Positions 23,695-34,111 of a DNA stretch of 64,000 nucleotides are shown here, one piece after another (positions within the stretch are counted from its first letter, which is position 1; each line of letters begins with the position of its first letter). The DNA comes from Bromus sterilis. Taxonomy: Eukaryota > Streptophyta > Magnoliopsida > Poales > Poaceae. A program made the translations under genes and the position numbers. The notes under the pieces were generated by a model. It ran no database searches. It was not told where the DNA came from and was given only the letters and a program-made list of their open reading frames with translations. Where the stretch lies: positions 22,295,282-22,359,281 of the forward strand of contig OX465600.1 of the NCBI GenBank assembly GCA_950022295.1. Direction: 5' to 3'.

Positions 23695-24890
23695 TTGTCT
23701 AGTCCCTCATCAACTACGATTTGAATCATGCTAACGCAACATCCGAAGCTCATGCATGGTTCATGGTTCGAAACAACTTGAAGTGACGCAAATAGAGTAT
23801 ATATATATTGTCAGTTGTGACTGTTTTCCGTACTGAAATATCATGTTTTATTTTATTTTTAGAGAAATGTGAAATTGTAGAAATTTCACTGTTATCATTT
23901 TTATGTTCCAGCTGTAAGTACTAAGCCACTAGGCACACTGTGTCTGAAGGTTTGGAAGTTTCTTTGGGTTGGTGATGTTAGCCAGGTTCCTCTGTTTCTT
24001 TGGAGCTGGGAGACTTACCCATGGTGGTCACCACGGACCATCCCAGGCATCCTTCCGCTGCGGCTGTGTGCCGTGTGGAGCCTGTGGTCGCTGATGGCGG
24101 TCCTCATTGCAGTGCAGTGCGTGGAGATGGGGGAAGTGCCTAGGCTGTCTCAGGCTACGTCAAGCGCCTCCTGCCACCGCCGACTGCGCCATGCCTGTGC
24201 TCGCTGTGAGTTCTCTCAATTTCGGTATTTGAATCTGAACTGGTTTCAGTTTCTGTATCTCTGCGGAAAGAAAAACTGGTTTTGGGTAGGCGCTGACGAC
24301 CCAGAATTCTTGCTGCATACGTAGCAGCTTCCTTAATCTAATCGAAACCTGTAAATGCAAATGTTGTCTAGTTGGCCATTTAAGCTCAATACGTTGTTAA
24401 TTTGAAGCTACCACTTGTCAATCACTTTTCGTGGCATCCATCCCGGCAGTCATGCCCAAATGTAGCTTCCTTTTGTTCTTCCGAGAAAAAAACAGAGGAA
24501 AGCTCTGCACTTGGCACACCTGCTACTCTACTCCACTTTGTAGTGCCATCCACCTCCTTGTACAGCAGACATTGCATGATCTAGCATTAAAGCATTATCT
24601 GAATATTATTCACATATAATATTATTGGTTGGTCCTTGCATTGCATGGTCTCAATAATAAGAACTGCTCATGACAATCATGATTACTTATATCCAATTTC
24701 CAAACCATGCCACCCCAGAGTGAATAATGATTTTCCACGCATATAGTATTGTTTGTTGCCCCCCTCTGTTAGGAACATAAATGCCCAACTGGAACAGAAA
24801 TCTGATGGTAGATTCCTAATTTTTGTTGGTTTTTGTAGGCGTAAATTTTGGGTATTTGGTGGTGAAAGTGAAACAAACTATGAGATACAT
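23695..24890. other. intergenic, no supported gene
   Basis: AT-leaning DNA with a GC-rich patch at about 24000-24200 that does not yield a recognisable protein. No repeats with defined ends were found. Confidence 0.4.
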
Positions 24891-25010
24891 GACTCTAGAG
24901 ATCCTTGCTAGAATTTATAATCTAGTGCTTTTGGAGCTATCTTCTGTACTGACTCTAGAGATTCATGCTAGAATTTGTATTCTAGTGCTTTTGGAGCTAT
25001 CTTCTCTACT
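24891..25010. repeat. 60-bp tandem duplication
   Basis: Two adjacent 60-bp copies start GACTCTAGAGAT and end TTTTGGAGCTATCTTCTGTACT or the same with TCTACT. They differ at only about five positions, so the duplication is recent. Confidence 0.92.
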
Positions 25011-25169
25011 GAGTGGGCACATATGTAGCAAAAGTGGGCGACTGGTGCATGTCTTAATTAGTTAAGCCCCTGTGACATCACTTTCAATTAAGCACGGTTG
25101 GAGGCTTCCATGCGCATCACTCTTTTTGTAATAATAAAGAAGAAAAGGCGCATAGTATTCCAATTTGGA

Positions 25170-25280
25170 ATTCTGGTATTTAAGTACCAGCCAGGAACTG
25201 TTCTAATCGCCGCCATCTCTCTCTGCTGCTACTTCCTGCTTGCACTTCGGTACAGCTAGTACCAAGTGCTTGTATTACAG
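25170..25280 (+). promoter_or_regulatory. possible promoter and 5'-UTR exon of the DUF4220 gene
   Basis: A TATA-like GGTATTTAAGTA at about 25177 is followed about 25 bp later by CT-rich leader sequence (CGCCATCTCTCTCTGCTGCT). A plausible donor (TTACAG|GTATCA) follows at 25280, and a matching acceptor lies at 26411-26412 (GTTGCAG), 29 bases before the ATG. This would give a first non-coding exon and a 1.1-kb leader intron. It is inferred from motifs only. Confidence 0.3.
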
Positions 25281-26440
25281 GTATCACCCTCAGTATTTTA
25301 CTGCACTCGTATATATGCATTTCGGTTATTGATTGTATCTATCAATGTATGCCACTTATTTTCGCTTGTCTTATGAGTGATCTTGTAACTCCTCGTAACT
25401 CTTATTTTCCCACCGTCAGATTGAGGTGGATGGATGGCTCCTAAAATCGCCAATCACCATAAAACTTGTAATGTTTTATTATTAGTAGTGAAAACATTGC
25501 TGTGTTCAGCGGCTGTCGCCAGGAATCAATCCCCACCTTCCCACTGCAGCCACGCTCCTGCTCCAGGTCGCCATGGCTCAGCCCAGCCAGGCTGCGTACT
25601 ACCTCCTGGTTGCCGTAAGCCCATAACATGCTCCGGGATTAAATTATTGTTGGTTGATTGAATGCAGCTTGTCACTGCATGGTCTCAACAATAAAAAAAA
25701 ACCTCATGAGAAAAGTAGGCAACATGCTTGAGACTGTATTTATCCACCTAATTCGTCTTTTCCTTCCTAATTTAGTATGAACAAGCTAACAAATGATGAG
25801 TTGGTCTGTTGGACGCACCCAGCACGTACTTTCAAATGTGAGTCCTCACCATTATCTGCGTCCCTAGTTACCACTAATTAACGAGTAAGCACATGTATGA
25901 GACTGTTTATCTACCTAATGCCCATGATCTCTTCAAAATTTTGTATTGAGAAGCTACCAAGTGGTGCGTTGGTCTGCAAGATGCAGGCACGCGGAGCCAC
26001 ATGCCCCGGCTTCCATGCAACCTAATTCAGTACCCGCCATTGGTCATTGGATGGTCTACTTGGTTTCTTGTTTGTTTTTTCTTCCTTCTGTTTGCTGGAT
26101 GTATTCAGTTGGTACTTAATTAGTACACTCTTCCTTTTGCACTTAGCTCTGGCCTGTGCCTACTTCTGAATTGCAGTCAGTTGCATGCCGACTGGACAGT
26201 GAGCTAGCTTGCTCTGTAGCTACCAGTGATCGAAGTTGCAAGGTGATCTTCTAGTTCAATGTAAGCTGCACTCGTACCTTTTAGACTTGTGTTGGTTTTT
26301 CCATGCATGGTTCTTTGTGGCGTAGGAATTTCACTAGAACGAGCTTGATTTTCACAAGAATATGAACAATTCCATAAGTTGTGAATAACTGGGCTTAATT
26401 CTGTGTTGCAGATTTTAGGTTTTGAGTGGGGCGCCCCACA
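25281..26440. other. upstream/leader region of the DUF4220 gene
   Basis: No coding region. A diverged duplication of about 110 bp is visible: the block at about 25715-25830 (GAGACTGTATTTATC..GTTGGTCTGTTGGACGCAC) recurs at about 25884-25995 (GAGACTGTTTATC..GTTGGTCTGCAAGATGCAG). Confidence 0.45.
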
Positions 26441-28456
26441 ATGGATGGATGGCCCATACGCCTTTGGAATGAGTGGGGGATCCAGTTCCTGGTGCTCTTC
26501 AGCTTCGCGCTGCAGGTTCTCCTCCTCGTATTGGCTGGGGTCCGCCGGGGTGAGGCCTTCCCTGGGCTGAGGCCCCTGCTCTGGCTGGTGTACCAGCTGG
26601 CGGACTCCACCGCCATATACGCTCTGGGCCTCCTCTCCCTCACCAGCAGTGCAACCCGTGACCATGAGTTGGTCGCCTTCTGGTCGTCGTTCCTCCTTCT
26701 ACACCTCGGCGGGCCGGACAATATCACTGCCTATGCCCTCGAGGACAACCAGCTCTGGAAGCGCCACCTATTCACCGTTATCGTGCAGGTCTTCGGTGCC
26801 GCCTATGTCATCTACCAGCATGTCGCTGCAAGAGGGAGCTTGATGTTCGTGGCCACCATGCTGATATTATCCATCGGGGTGGTCAAATATGCAGAGAGGA
26901 CATGGGCGCTGAAGCGCGGCAACATGGACAACATTCGGAGCTCCCTCAATAACTCTGATGTCAAAGATTACCGCAACATCAACCCTAAAGGTGTCAGGGG
27001 CAACTTTGACGAGCAGGTTCTTCTGGAGGTCGCCCACTCCCATTTCCACTTCTGCAAGCTCAAGCTCGTCGATGCTTCAGTTAATATGGGTCGTCCTCGG
27101 CATCGAGACTACAATTTCAACTTGACTGATATTTGCAAGCTGGTGGAGATGGAGCTGTCCTTGCTCTATGACATCCTGTACACCAAGGCGGCCGTCACCC
27201 ACACCTGGATCGGCTACTTGGTGCGCTTCGCGGCACCACCTGCCACCGCCGCAGCCTTCGCTATGTTTCACCTTCACTTGATGATGAACGGTGGTGCAAC
27301 TGACCACAGAAGAGTTGATGTTGCCATCACCTATGCCCTGTTGGCGGGTGCCTTTTTCATGGAGGCAACGGCGCTGCTGGCTGCCATCGGGTCGACCTGG
27401 ACACTTGCTTTCTTGAGCAATTTGCCCATGCGGTGGAGCTCGATCCGGCACGCGCTCGTGTGCTCTGGAAGATGGCACCGGCTTCGTCGTCTCCTCCTGT
27501 CCCTAGGCTGGCTCGACATAAGGAGGAGGAGATGGTCGGGCACCGTTGGGCAGTACAACCTGTTGCACATGTGTACCCGTGACAGTTCTGTCCATCTAGT
27601 CGGAAGATTGGCGGGGATGTTGGGGATGGAGGAGAGGTGGAACAGTTTCCATTACTCGGGGAGCTTTGAGCTCCAGGAGGATTTTAAAGACATTCTGTTC
27701 TCCCGATACGAGAAGCAGATGAGGGACCCGGAAAACGTGAACTCACTGGGCCTGCTCAGGCAAAAGTGGGGAGATCTGGCATTGAAGGGGAACGAATCAT
27801 TAAAATATATCTGGGGCCGTGGCAGGGTCGAGCTCCAGGAGGACATCGTTATCTGGCACATCGCCACCAACGTCTACCTTGCCAACAGAGTCATGGCTGG
27901 AGACGGAGATTGCACCACCGTGAGAAATATCGAGGTGTTGTCCAATTACATGATGTTCCTCCTTGTCAAGCGACCTTACTTGCTACCGGGCCTTGTGCTC
28001 CACAGGATGTACAACACATCCTGTGGCAACCTGGAGAACATATGGAATGAGGAACATGATAAATCCAGAGTTCCTGCCGGCGCTGGGAGCATCTTGAAGA
28101 AATGGTTCCAGATTCATGATGACCCGGTTAACCCGTCCATGACCAGGGCGTCGGAAAGGGAACTGCTTGCCAAGATTGTCCTTGAAAAATTTAAAATACA
28201 GCGTGATGAGGAAAACGTGTCGGATTACTTCTCCCAGAGTGCTCAGCGTGTCGAATTCGGAGCCACCATTGGGTACAGGTTGCTGAGAAATGTCAAGCAG
28301 GAGGATTCACTGAAGATGGTCCTTGATGTGTGGTTAGATTTTCTCTTCTACATCGCCAACAGATGCAGCAGGGAGTCCTATGCCAAGAAGCTCAATAGTG
28401 GTGTTGAGTTGACAGCCGTGCTCTGGCTTATGGGTTTACACTGTCAGCCCATATAG
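26441..28456 (+). CDS. DUF4220/DUF594 membrane protein
   Basis: One uninterrupted exon encodes 671 residues from ATG at 26441. An in-frame GTG lies 15 bases upstream, but the ATG is the natural start and lies 28 bases after a plausible splice acceptor. The N-terminal half fits DUF4220: hydrophobic segments at about 13-33, 45-65, 110-130 and 134-150, then two more at about 230-320 (TAAAFAMFHLHLM, LLAGAFFMEATALLAAIG). The C-terminus fits DUF594, ending VELTAVLWLMGLHCQPI. The length is normal for this grass-expanded family, whose biochemical function is not known. It is probably an integral membrane protein. It is the only clearly intact host gene seen here, and a MITE lies 172 bp past its stop. 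Confidence 0.9.
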   Translation: MDGWPIRLWNEWGIQFLVLFSFALQVLLLVLAGVRRGEAFPGLRPLLWLVYQLADSTAIYALGLLSLTSSATRDHELVAFWSSFLLLHLGGPDNITAYALEDNQLWKRHLFTVIVQVFGAAYVIYQHVAARGSLMFVATMLILSIGVVKYAERTWALKRGNMDNIRSSLNNSDVKDYRNINPKGVRGNFDEQVLLEVAHSHFHFCKLKLVDASVNMGRPRHRDYNFNLTDICKLVEMELSLLYDILYTKAAVTHTWIGYLVRFAAPPATAAAFAMFHLHLMMNGGATDHRRVDVAITYALLAGAFFMEATALLAAIGSTWTLAFLSNLPMRWSSIRHALVCSGRWHRLRRLLLSLGWLDIRRRRWSGTVGQYNLLHMCTRDSSVHLVGRLAGMLGMEERWNSFHYSGSFELQEDFKDILFSRYEKQMRDPENVNSLGLLRQKWGDLALKGNESLKYIWGRGRVELQEDIVIWHIATNVYLANRVMAGDGDCTTVRNIEVLSNYMMFLLVKRPYLLPGLVLHRMYNTSCGNLENIWNEEHDKSRVPAGAGSILKKWFQIHDDPVNPSMTRASERELLAKIVLEKFKIQRDEENVSDYFSQSAQRVEFGATIGYRLLRNVKQEDSLKMVLDVWLDFLFYIANRCSRESYAKKLNSGVELTAVLWLMGLHCQPI

Positions 28457-28628
28457 TGTAGCCCTCTTGAAGACAATGATATGGTCTATGATTGAAGCTT
28501 ATTTTTCTTCAGTTCACATGTTATTAGTCTCATTCTGCTGATGTGTGATGCGCTTTTGTGCTCCGGAAATATTTTCACTTTCTTAGCACTATTTTGTAAG
28601 CATATCTCTTAAAATTTCAGCACCCTTA

Positions 28629-28823
28629 GGCCTTGTACAATGCAAGGTGCTTAGGGGAGTGCTTAGCAAAATAAACCGATCTTTTTTGTAGCACTAGTGC
28701 TTATTTCTATAGGAGAGGTGCCTAATTAAGTGTCTATCCTTTACATCTAAGCACCAGTGCTTAGAGAATAATTTGGTTTTTTCTTTAAGCACCTCTTGTA
28801 AGCACCTTGCATTGTATATGGTC
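28629..28823. mobile_element. Tourist-like MITE, 195 bp, copy B
   Basis: Same family and length as the copy at 19927-20121, in inverse orientation: GGCCTTGTACAATGCAAGGT to CATTGTATATGGTC, flanked by TTA at 28626-28628 and 28824-28826. Apart from scattered substitutions the two copies align end to end. It lies just past the 3' end of the DUF4220 gene and could supply transcript-end sequence. Confidence 0.92.
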
Positions 28824-28976
28824 TTAGTTCTTATCTTATGGAGCGACCAAATGCCCATTGACATTCCACCTTTTTTTTTTCGCGGGGTTATTGACATTCT
28901 ACCTGTAAAGGCACACAACAGAGTTTGCCGCAAACAGGGCCTCCTCGCGCCACACTGACAGCCATCGGGGTTATAA

Positions 28977-29594
28977 GAGCATCTCCAAGTGCGCTAAAAG
29001 AGCCCCGCGCGCTAAAAAACTGCCGTATAATGTGTGCTGGGCAAAATCGACCGTTCCAACAGACGCACAAGTAAAAATGCCCCAACGCGCTAGGCAAAGC
29101 TGGATTGCATGCGGTATATCTCGAGTGCGGGATACAGCGCGCTGGGCAATCTCAAGTCTACGCGCGAAGACCAACTGCTGCCTAATCTTCTGACTCGCTC
29201 CACTCCCTCTGCGCGTCCCGCCTCGAGCTCGCCGCGGCAGCAACTCCCCCGCAGCTCGCTGCCGCCGGTCGCCGCCACTCCTCTACGGGCTCGTCCTTTG
29301 CGGCGGCCAGCGAGCTGGAGCGGGGCACGGCGATGGGGCGGAGCAGGCCACAGCGGCGGCTGGGGTCGAGCTAGGCGACGGGAAGACGGAGGTGGCCGCG
29401 GCTGGGCACCGGCGGCCGTAGCTGGGCGCGCGCGTCTAGTGTTTGGCGTTGCTAGAGATGATATTGTTCCTAGCTGCGCTGTAATTTTGGGCGGCTGCTC
29501 AAGCGATGCACTCATCCATCGCGCTAAAACGTTATTTTGATGCTCAATAATTTTTTTAGCGCGCGGGAAGGCAGCCCTTCTGTTGGAGATGCTC
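28977..29594. mobile_element. non-autonomous Harbinger-like element, 618 bp, GC-rich core
   Basis: Ends GAGCATCTCCAA and TTGGAGATGCTC are perfect inverted repeats flanked by TAA at 28974-28976 and 29595-29597. The similarity continues inward (GCGCGCTAAAAAA against its complement). The middle, about 29160-29450, is strongly GC-rich with open frames on both strands but no recognisable domain or transposase. Confidence 0.8.
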
Positions 29595-29669
29595 TAAGCA
29601 AGCTCCAGTAAGCTCATGTACAGACAGAAGTAAATAGTAAAAAAAACTACTGTAACACAATTGGGACTA

Positions 29670-30842
29670 GGTCACAGAAACACTACCACTTTTTAAACTT
29701 TTGCTGACACCCACGGAATCTTTATAACAAGTGATTCTCTGATTGATTTTTTAGCTCTATTTATGACATCGGGGACCCACTCATCAGTTTTAATATTTTC
29801 ATATAAGTTCATGTAATAAAAAAATAAACACAATCAGATCCCTACCAATAAAAAAGTCGTTGGGGGCAGCCACTGTTTAGGCTCGCCGGACCCTCCTCTC
29901 AGCGCCGCCTCACTCCTCCCCGCGTTTCCAGACCGACCATGGCCAGCGGGAGCCCCGACCGGCGAGCTTCGGGCGCGGCTCCTCTTTTGGCACCGCCTCG
30001 CGCTGCCTTCTAGTGCTGTCGCGTGCTCCCGTCTCGGGCGCCACCTCGCGCTGCCGAACAGAGGAAGGAGAGGGGGATGGCGGGCGAGCTTCCGCAGAGG
30101 GAGGAGAAGGGAAGGGCGGGTCGTCGTCGTCGTGCTCGGGCACAGGGGGTCGTGAGAGGGGGACGACGGGCGAGCTTCGGCAGAGGGAGGAGAGGGGGAG
30201 GGCTGTTCGTCGTCGCCGTGCTTTGGCACAAGGCACCATGCATGAGAGAGGAAGGGCGGGCCGCGCACCGTCGCCATGCTCTGGCATAGGGCGCCATGAG
30301 AGGGGGACGGGAGAAGGCAGGCTCGGGCAGCAGCAAGAGATAAGGAGGAGAGGGAGGGAGAGAAGAAGAAGGAGCTATGGGCAGGATGGCCCTGTAGGTG
30401 CCCGTGCACACCGCAGACAGAGAGCTCCAGGCAAGGGCGCGGCGAGCGCGTGCGAGGCAGGGTGGGTGAGGCGAGGGTGCGGCGAGCGCGGGTGCAACTG
30501 GGCGCTCGAGGCGAGGCGAGTTCTCGATAGCGCACGCGAGGCGAACAAGGCGAGGGCGCCGCGAACAACGAGTTTCGGGCGCGGGCGCTAGGGCCAGCGA
30601 GGTCCAGGCGAGCAGTACAGGGCGCCGGGGGCGAGGAAGGACGCTGCCGCCGGCTGGCCACCTCCAGTGGCCATGGCTTCTGGCTCGCCGGCGGCCAGGC
30701 ACTTGTGTTTTTGTTAGAAAGAGGGATCGGATTGTGTTTCTTTTTTTTATCGCATGGATTTATATGTAAATATTAAAACTAACAAGTGTTACGAAAATTC
30801 CGTGGGTATCAGTAAAAGTTTGAAATGGATAGTTTTTGGACC
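29670..30842. mobile_element. Pack-MULE-like element with long inverted repeats and GC-rich cargo
   Basis: The left arm (about 29670-29865) and right arm (about 30700-30842) are inverted copies of each other over about 150 bp with indels. Shared stretches include AAACTTTTxCTGAxACCCACGGAAT, AGTTTTAATATT-CATATAA and AAACACAATC-GATCCCT. Between them, 29880-30700 is very GC-rich with a repetitive Pro/Ser/Arg/Ala frame on the minus strand. Long terminal repeats around GC-rich gene-like DNA are the hallmark of grass Pack-MULEs. I could not find a 9-bp target duplication, and no parent gene is recognised. Confidence 0.6.
30060..30330. repeat. ~90-bp degenerate tandem repeat in the Pack-MULE cargo
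   Basis: Units combining GGGCGAGCTTC-GCAGAGGGAGGAG with CGTCGTCGTGCTCGGGCACA-like sequence recur about three times. The repeat gives the minus-strand frame its repeated SLCRSSP-type peptides, which argues against a normal protein. Confidence 0.6.
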
Positions 30843-30853
30843 CCGATAGTTGC

Positions 30854-31065
30854 CACACGTGTGGACGGAGCGCTTCTGTCCACGCGTTTTTAGATGAAAA
30901 TTTTAGTTATGTATAGATGACAATTATGAGCCAAAATTGTCATGTTGAAATATACGTGGGAACTTTTGTTTCAACATGATAATTTTGGCTCATAATTGCC
31001 ATCTATACATAACTAAAATTATCATCTAAAAATGTGTGGGCGAAAACGCTCTGCCCATACGTGTG
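30854..31065. mobile_element. foldback MITE, 212 bp, almost entirely inverted repeat
   Basis: The two halves are near-perfect inverted copies: CACACGTGTGGACGGAGCG at the left against the complement of CGCTCTGCCCATACGTGTG at the right, continuing through TTTAGATGA-AATTTTAGTTATGT and ATTATGAGCCAAAATT. The spacer is only a few bases, near 30950-30970. RNA from either strand would form a hairpin of about 100 bp. No exact target duplication was identified. Confidence 0.85.
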
Positions 31066-32604
31066 ATGCGTATCATTTCCGTAGTTTTTTCATAACCTAG
31101 TTTCAGTTATGATAATTTTTTCCTATTTACTGACAGCTATCGCGACAGGAGCTCCAGCATGAGGCTTCAGGTTATAAGCTCCAGTAAGCTTCTGTACTGA
31201 CAGCCATCGGGACATGAGCTCCAGCATGAGGCTTCAGGTTCAGCTGCAGCATGTGAGCTACATTACTATGAAATGTAGCATAAGAGTGATCTATTTTCCT
31301 GGTCGTCGTCGATCATGTAAGTGGCGGTCTAGGCTGAGAGCCGGCAACCAGCCGTGCGTTGTGTTCGTTTCCTGCTTGCCTTGCCCGATCGAGCGCACGC
31401 ACGCCGATCAACTGAGCTCCAAAGCATGCAGGACCAGCCCCGGCCGGCTAGCTAGCAATCTCGAGGAGGTCCCGGCCGGGCACGCATGCATGGTGGTACA
31501 TCCGCGTCGGCTTCTCTTCGGCATGCGGCTTTTTGTCTCGTGCTTCGTGTCTTATATGCCGGTCCGTACGATTAGTGGCGGAGAACGAAACATTTTTTAG
31601 CTGGGGCGAACTCTTAAAGCACATTTTATGTAAAATTAAAATTGACTACACCACAACTGCATTTTTTCAATTTTCATACCCCAATTTAAAGAAATCTCAT
31701 AACTAAATTTATTATCCATCCCGTCAGGTTAAAAAACAACAACTGAAGCAGTAAGCTTTATTCATCATAAGAAATGGCACTAATCATCACATTTAGTTGT
31801 AGATTGTTAACCTATATATTATCTAAAAATGACACTAAAATTTAGAAACATTGTACCTCTTTCCTTGTTCCTTGCTAACCATTTTGTCTTTCTGTTCAGG
31901 CCGCCAGCCTCACACGTGCAACGTGCTCCTGTTGGCCATCGGAAACACGAGTAGTTCCTGCGCGCTCCTTCTGGCCGCCGCCAAGCCGCTCCTGCTAGCT
32001 GCTAGGGTTCTCGTGTCCAGGGGAGCATGGCTTGGCGTGGAGGAAAGGCTGGTCGGGGCCTGCTAGTTTCTAGGACCCCCAAGTGTGGGTACGATTTTTC
32101 AACATGGCCCAAAAACGAACATTTCACGGCAATATCTTTAGCTATTTTATTTTCTTAGCGATCAACCGGGCCACATATACGTATATGTACAACAGAATCG
32201 CCAAAAAATCAAGGCCCTACCAGGAGCTCCGAGAGCAACTAATTGGAGGGCGCTCGTTCGTTTCGTTTCGAACGAACCGGTACGGAGCGCTCCGAGCGCA
32301 ACACTTGTCGCGCGCGGAGAGGTCCCGCGCGCGCGAAAACCATTTTCCGGTTTTTCCTTTTTCGTTTTTTGGTTTTACGGTTCCGCAGACCGGTTTCGTA
32401 CGTTTTGCAGTTTCACCCTCGTAGAATCGACAATTAATGGCGAACCGCGTGCGCTGCGCGTTTTTTAGCCTGCGTTTAGTATTGTTTCTACTCCTTTTTC
32501 CCTTTTTCTTTTTTTCCCATTATATTTCTGGGTAATGGAGATTTCTGGGGTAATTACGGGTGGGGCCTTACAACACTATCAAACGTTAACTTTCAACTGA
32601 GTCA
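31066..32604. other. intergenic DNA with a short direct repeat, no supported gene
   Basis: CTGACAGC-ATCG-GACA-GAGCTCC with AGCATGAGGCTTCAGGTT occurs twice (about 31130 and 31197), and AGCTCCAGTAAGCT with its flank also occurs at about 29603. The remainder has no recognisable gene; around 32260-32350 it is rich in CGCGCG and GAACGAAC palindromic words. Confidence 0.4.
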
Positions 32605-32807
32605 TATGAGGCACGATAAACATAAATATCAGAGGCACGTTAACTTTCAACTCCGAGAACATACTTATCGTAGGCACGAGCACTTACATATCGGAGGCAC
32701 GATAAACTAACATATCAGAGGCACGACTACTTAAATATCGGAGGCACGAGCACTTACATATCGGAGGCACGAGCACTTACATATCGGAGGCACGAGCACT
32801 TACATAT
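32605..32807. repeat. ~24-bp repeat (TATCGGAGGCACGAGCACTTACA)
   Basis: The last four or five copies are near-identical ATCGGAGGCACGAGCACTT units; earlier ones are diverged (GAGGCACGATAAAC, GAGGCACGTTAAC). The array leads straight into the ~170-bp satellite. Confidence 0.85.
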
Positions 32808-33840
32808 CTGATGTCACGGGCTCGTCTCGGCTTCCGTCGTCGCTGCCGCGACGACGTCCGCCTCGACTTCGCGTACACTAAGCACAGTGGTTCACTTCTG
32901 TTTCCTTTTCATTTTAAAAGGTATATAAAAGGGTGCCTATCCCCCCCCACCCTAAACCCTAAGATAGCTGGTGAGACTCTGATGTCACGGGCTCGTATCG
33001 GCTTCCGTCGTCGCTGCCGCGACGACGCCCGCCTCGACTTCGCGTACACTAAGCACAGTGGTTCACTTCTGTTTCCCTTTCATTTTAAAAGGTATATAAA
33101 AGGGCGCCTATCCCCCCACCCTAAACCCTAAGATAGCTGGTGAGGCTCTGATGTCACGGGCTCGTCTCAGCTTCCGTCGTCGCTGCCGCGACGACGTCCG
33201 CCTCGACTTCGCGTACACTAAGCACAGTGGTTCACTTCTGTTTCCCTTTCATTTTAAAAGGTATATAAAAGGGTGCCTATCCCCCCCACCCTAAACCCTA
33301 AGATAGCTGGTGAGGCTCTGATGTCACGGGCTCGTCCCGGCGTCCGTCATCGCTGCCGCGACGACGTCCGTCTCGACTTCGCGTACACTAAGATGGTGAG
33401 GCTCTGATGTCACGGGCTCGTCTCGGCTTCCGTCGTCGCTGCCGCGACGACGTCCGCCTCGACTTCGCGTACACTAAGCACAGTGGTTCACTTCTGTTTC
33501 CCTTTCATTTTAAAAGGTATATAAAAGGGTGCCTATCCCCCCCACCCTAAACCCTAAGATAGCTGGTGAGGCTCTGATGTCACGGGCTCGTCTCGGCTTC
33601 CGTCGTCGCTGCCGCGACGACGTCCGCCTCGACTTCGCGTACACTAAGCACAATGGTTCACTTTTGTTTCCCTTTCATTTTAAAAGGTATATAAAAGGGT
33701 GCCTATCCCCCCACCCTAAACCCTAAGATAGCTGGCGAGGCTCTGATGTCACGGGCTCGTCTCGGCTTCCGTTGTCGCTGCCGCGATGACGTCCGCCTCG
33801 ACTTCGCGTACACTAAGCACAGTGGTTCACTTCTATTTCG
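32808..33840 (+). repeat. ~170-bp satellite: seven units, six with TATA box and telobox
   Basis: Units start at CTGATGTCACGGGCTCG: 32808, 32979, 33148, 33318, 33404, 33574 and 33743. The unit at 33318 is shortened to 86 bp and the last is incomplete. A full unit contains a GC hairpin (CGTCGTCG..CGACGACG), CGCGTACACTAAGCACA, a TATA box (GGTATATAAAAGGG), a C run, a telobox-like ACCCTAAACCCTAAG, and then the ATG that opens the next unit. The open frames across units (MSRARLGFRRRCRDD..) follow from the repeat and are not taken as genes, because most periods are not multiples of three. Confidence 0.93.
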
Positions 33841-34111
33841 CTTCTCGTACGAAACTGAGGCACAATGTGATATTAATCGAAGGCACGTTCTTGTACAAAA
33901 CTGAGGCGCTATTGGACATATAATCGGAGCGACACGAGTGACGATGTGATTTTAATCAAAGGCGTGATAAATTGAAGTCTTGACAAATCGGAGGCACAGT
34001 GATAACAGGAGGCATGAGCCGATATTAACAGGAGGCACAATGTTATTTTAATCGGAAGGCATGTTCCCATACAAAACTGAGGCACGATGTGATATTAATC
34101 AAAGTCAGGTT
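33841..34111. repeat. degenerate GAGGCACxATGTGATATTAATC repeats
   Basis: Diverged copies of GAGGCACAATGTGATATTAA, GGAGGCACAGTGATAA and GGCACGTTC-TGTACAAAACTGA follow the satellite and share the AGGCACG word with the array on its other side. The block is cut by the outer Gypsy LTR at 34112. The two flanks suggest one larger, unrecognised element around the satellite. Confidence 0.7.

Noticed and set aside
29834..30661. 275-codon minus-strand frame in GC-rich DNA
   Set aside because: Repeated Pro/Ser/Arg peptides, open frames in several phases and position inside inverted repeats point to GC bias and Pack-MULE cargo and not to a protein-coding gene.
32811..33726. Repeated frames starting MSRARLGFRRRC in the satellite
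   Set aside because: They follow from the repeat unit; most unit lengths are not multiples of three and the frames contain the TATA box and C runs.
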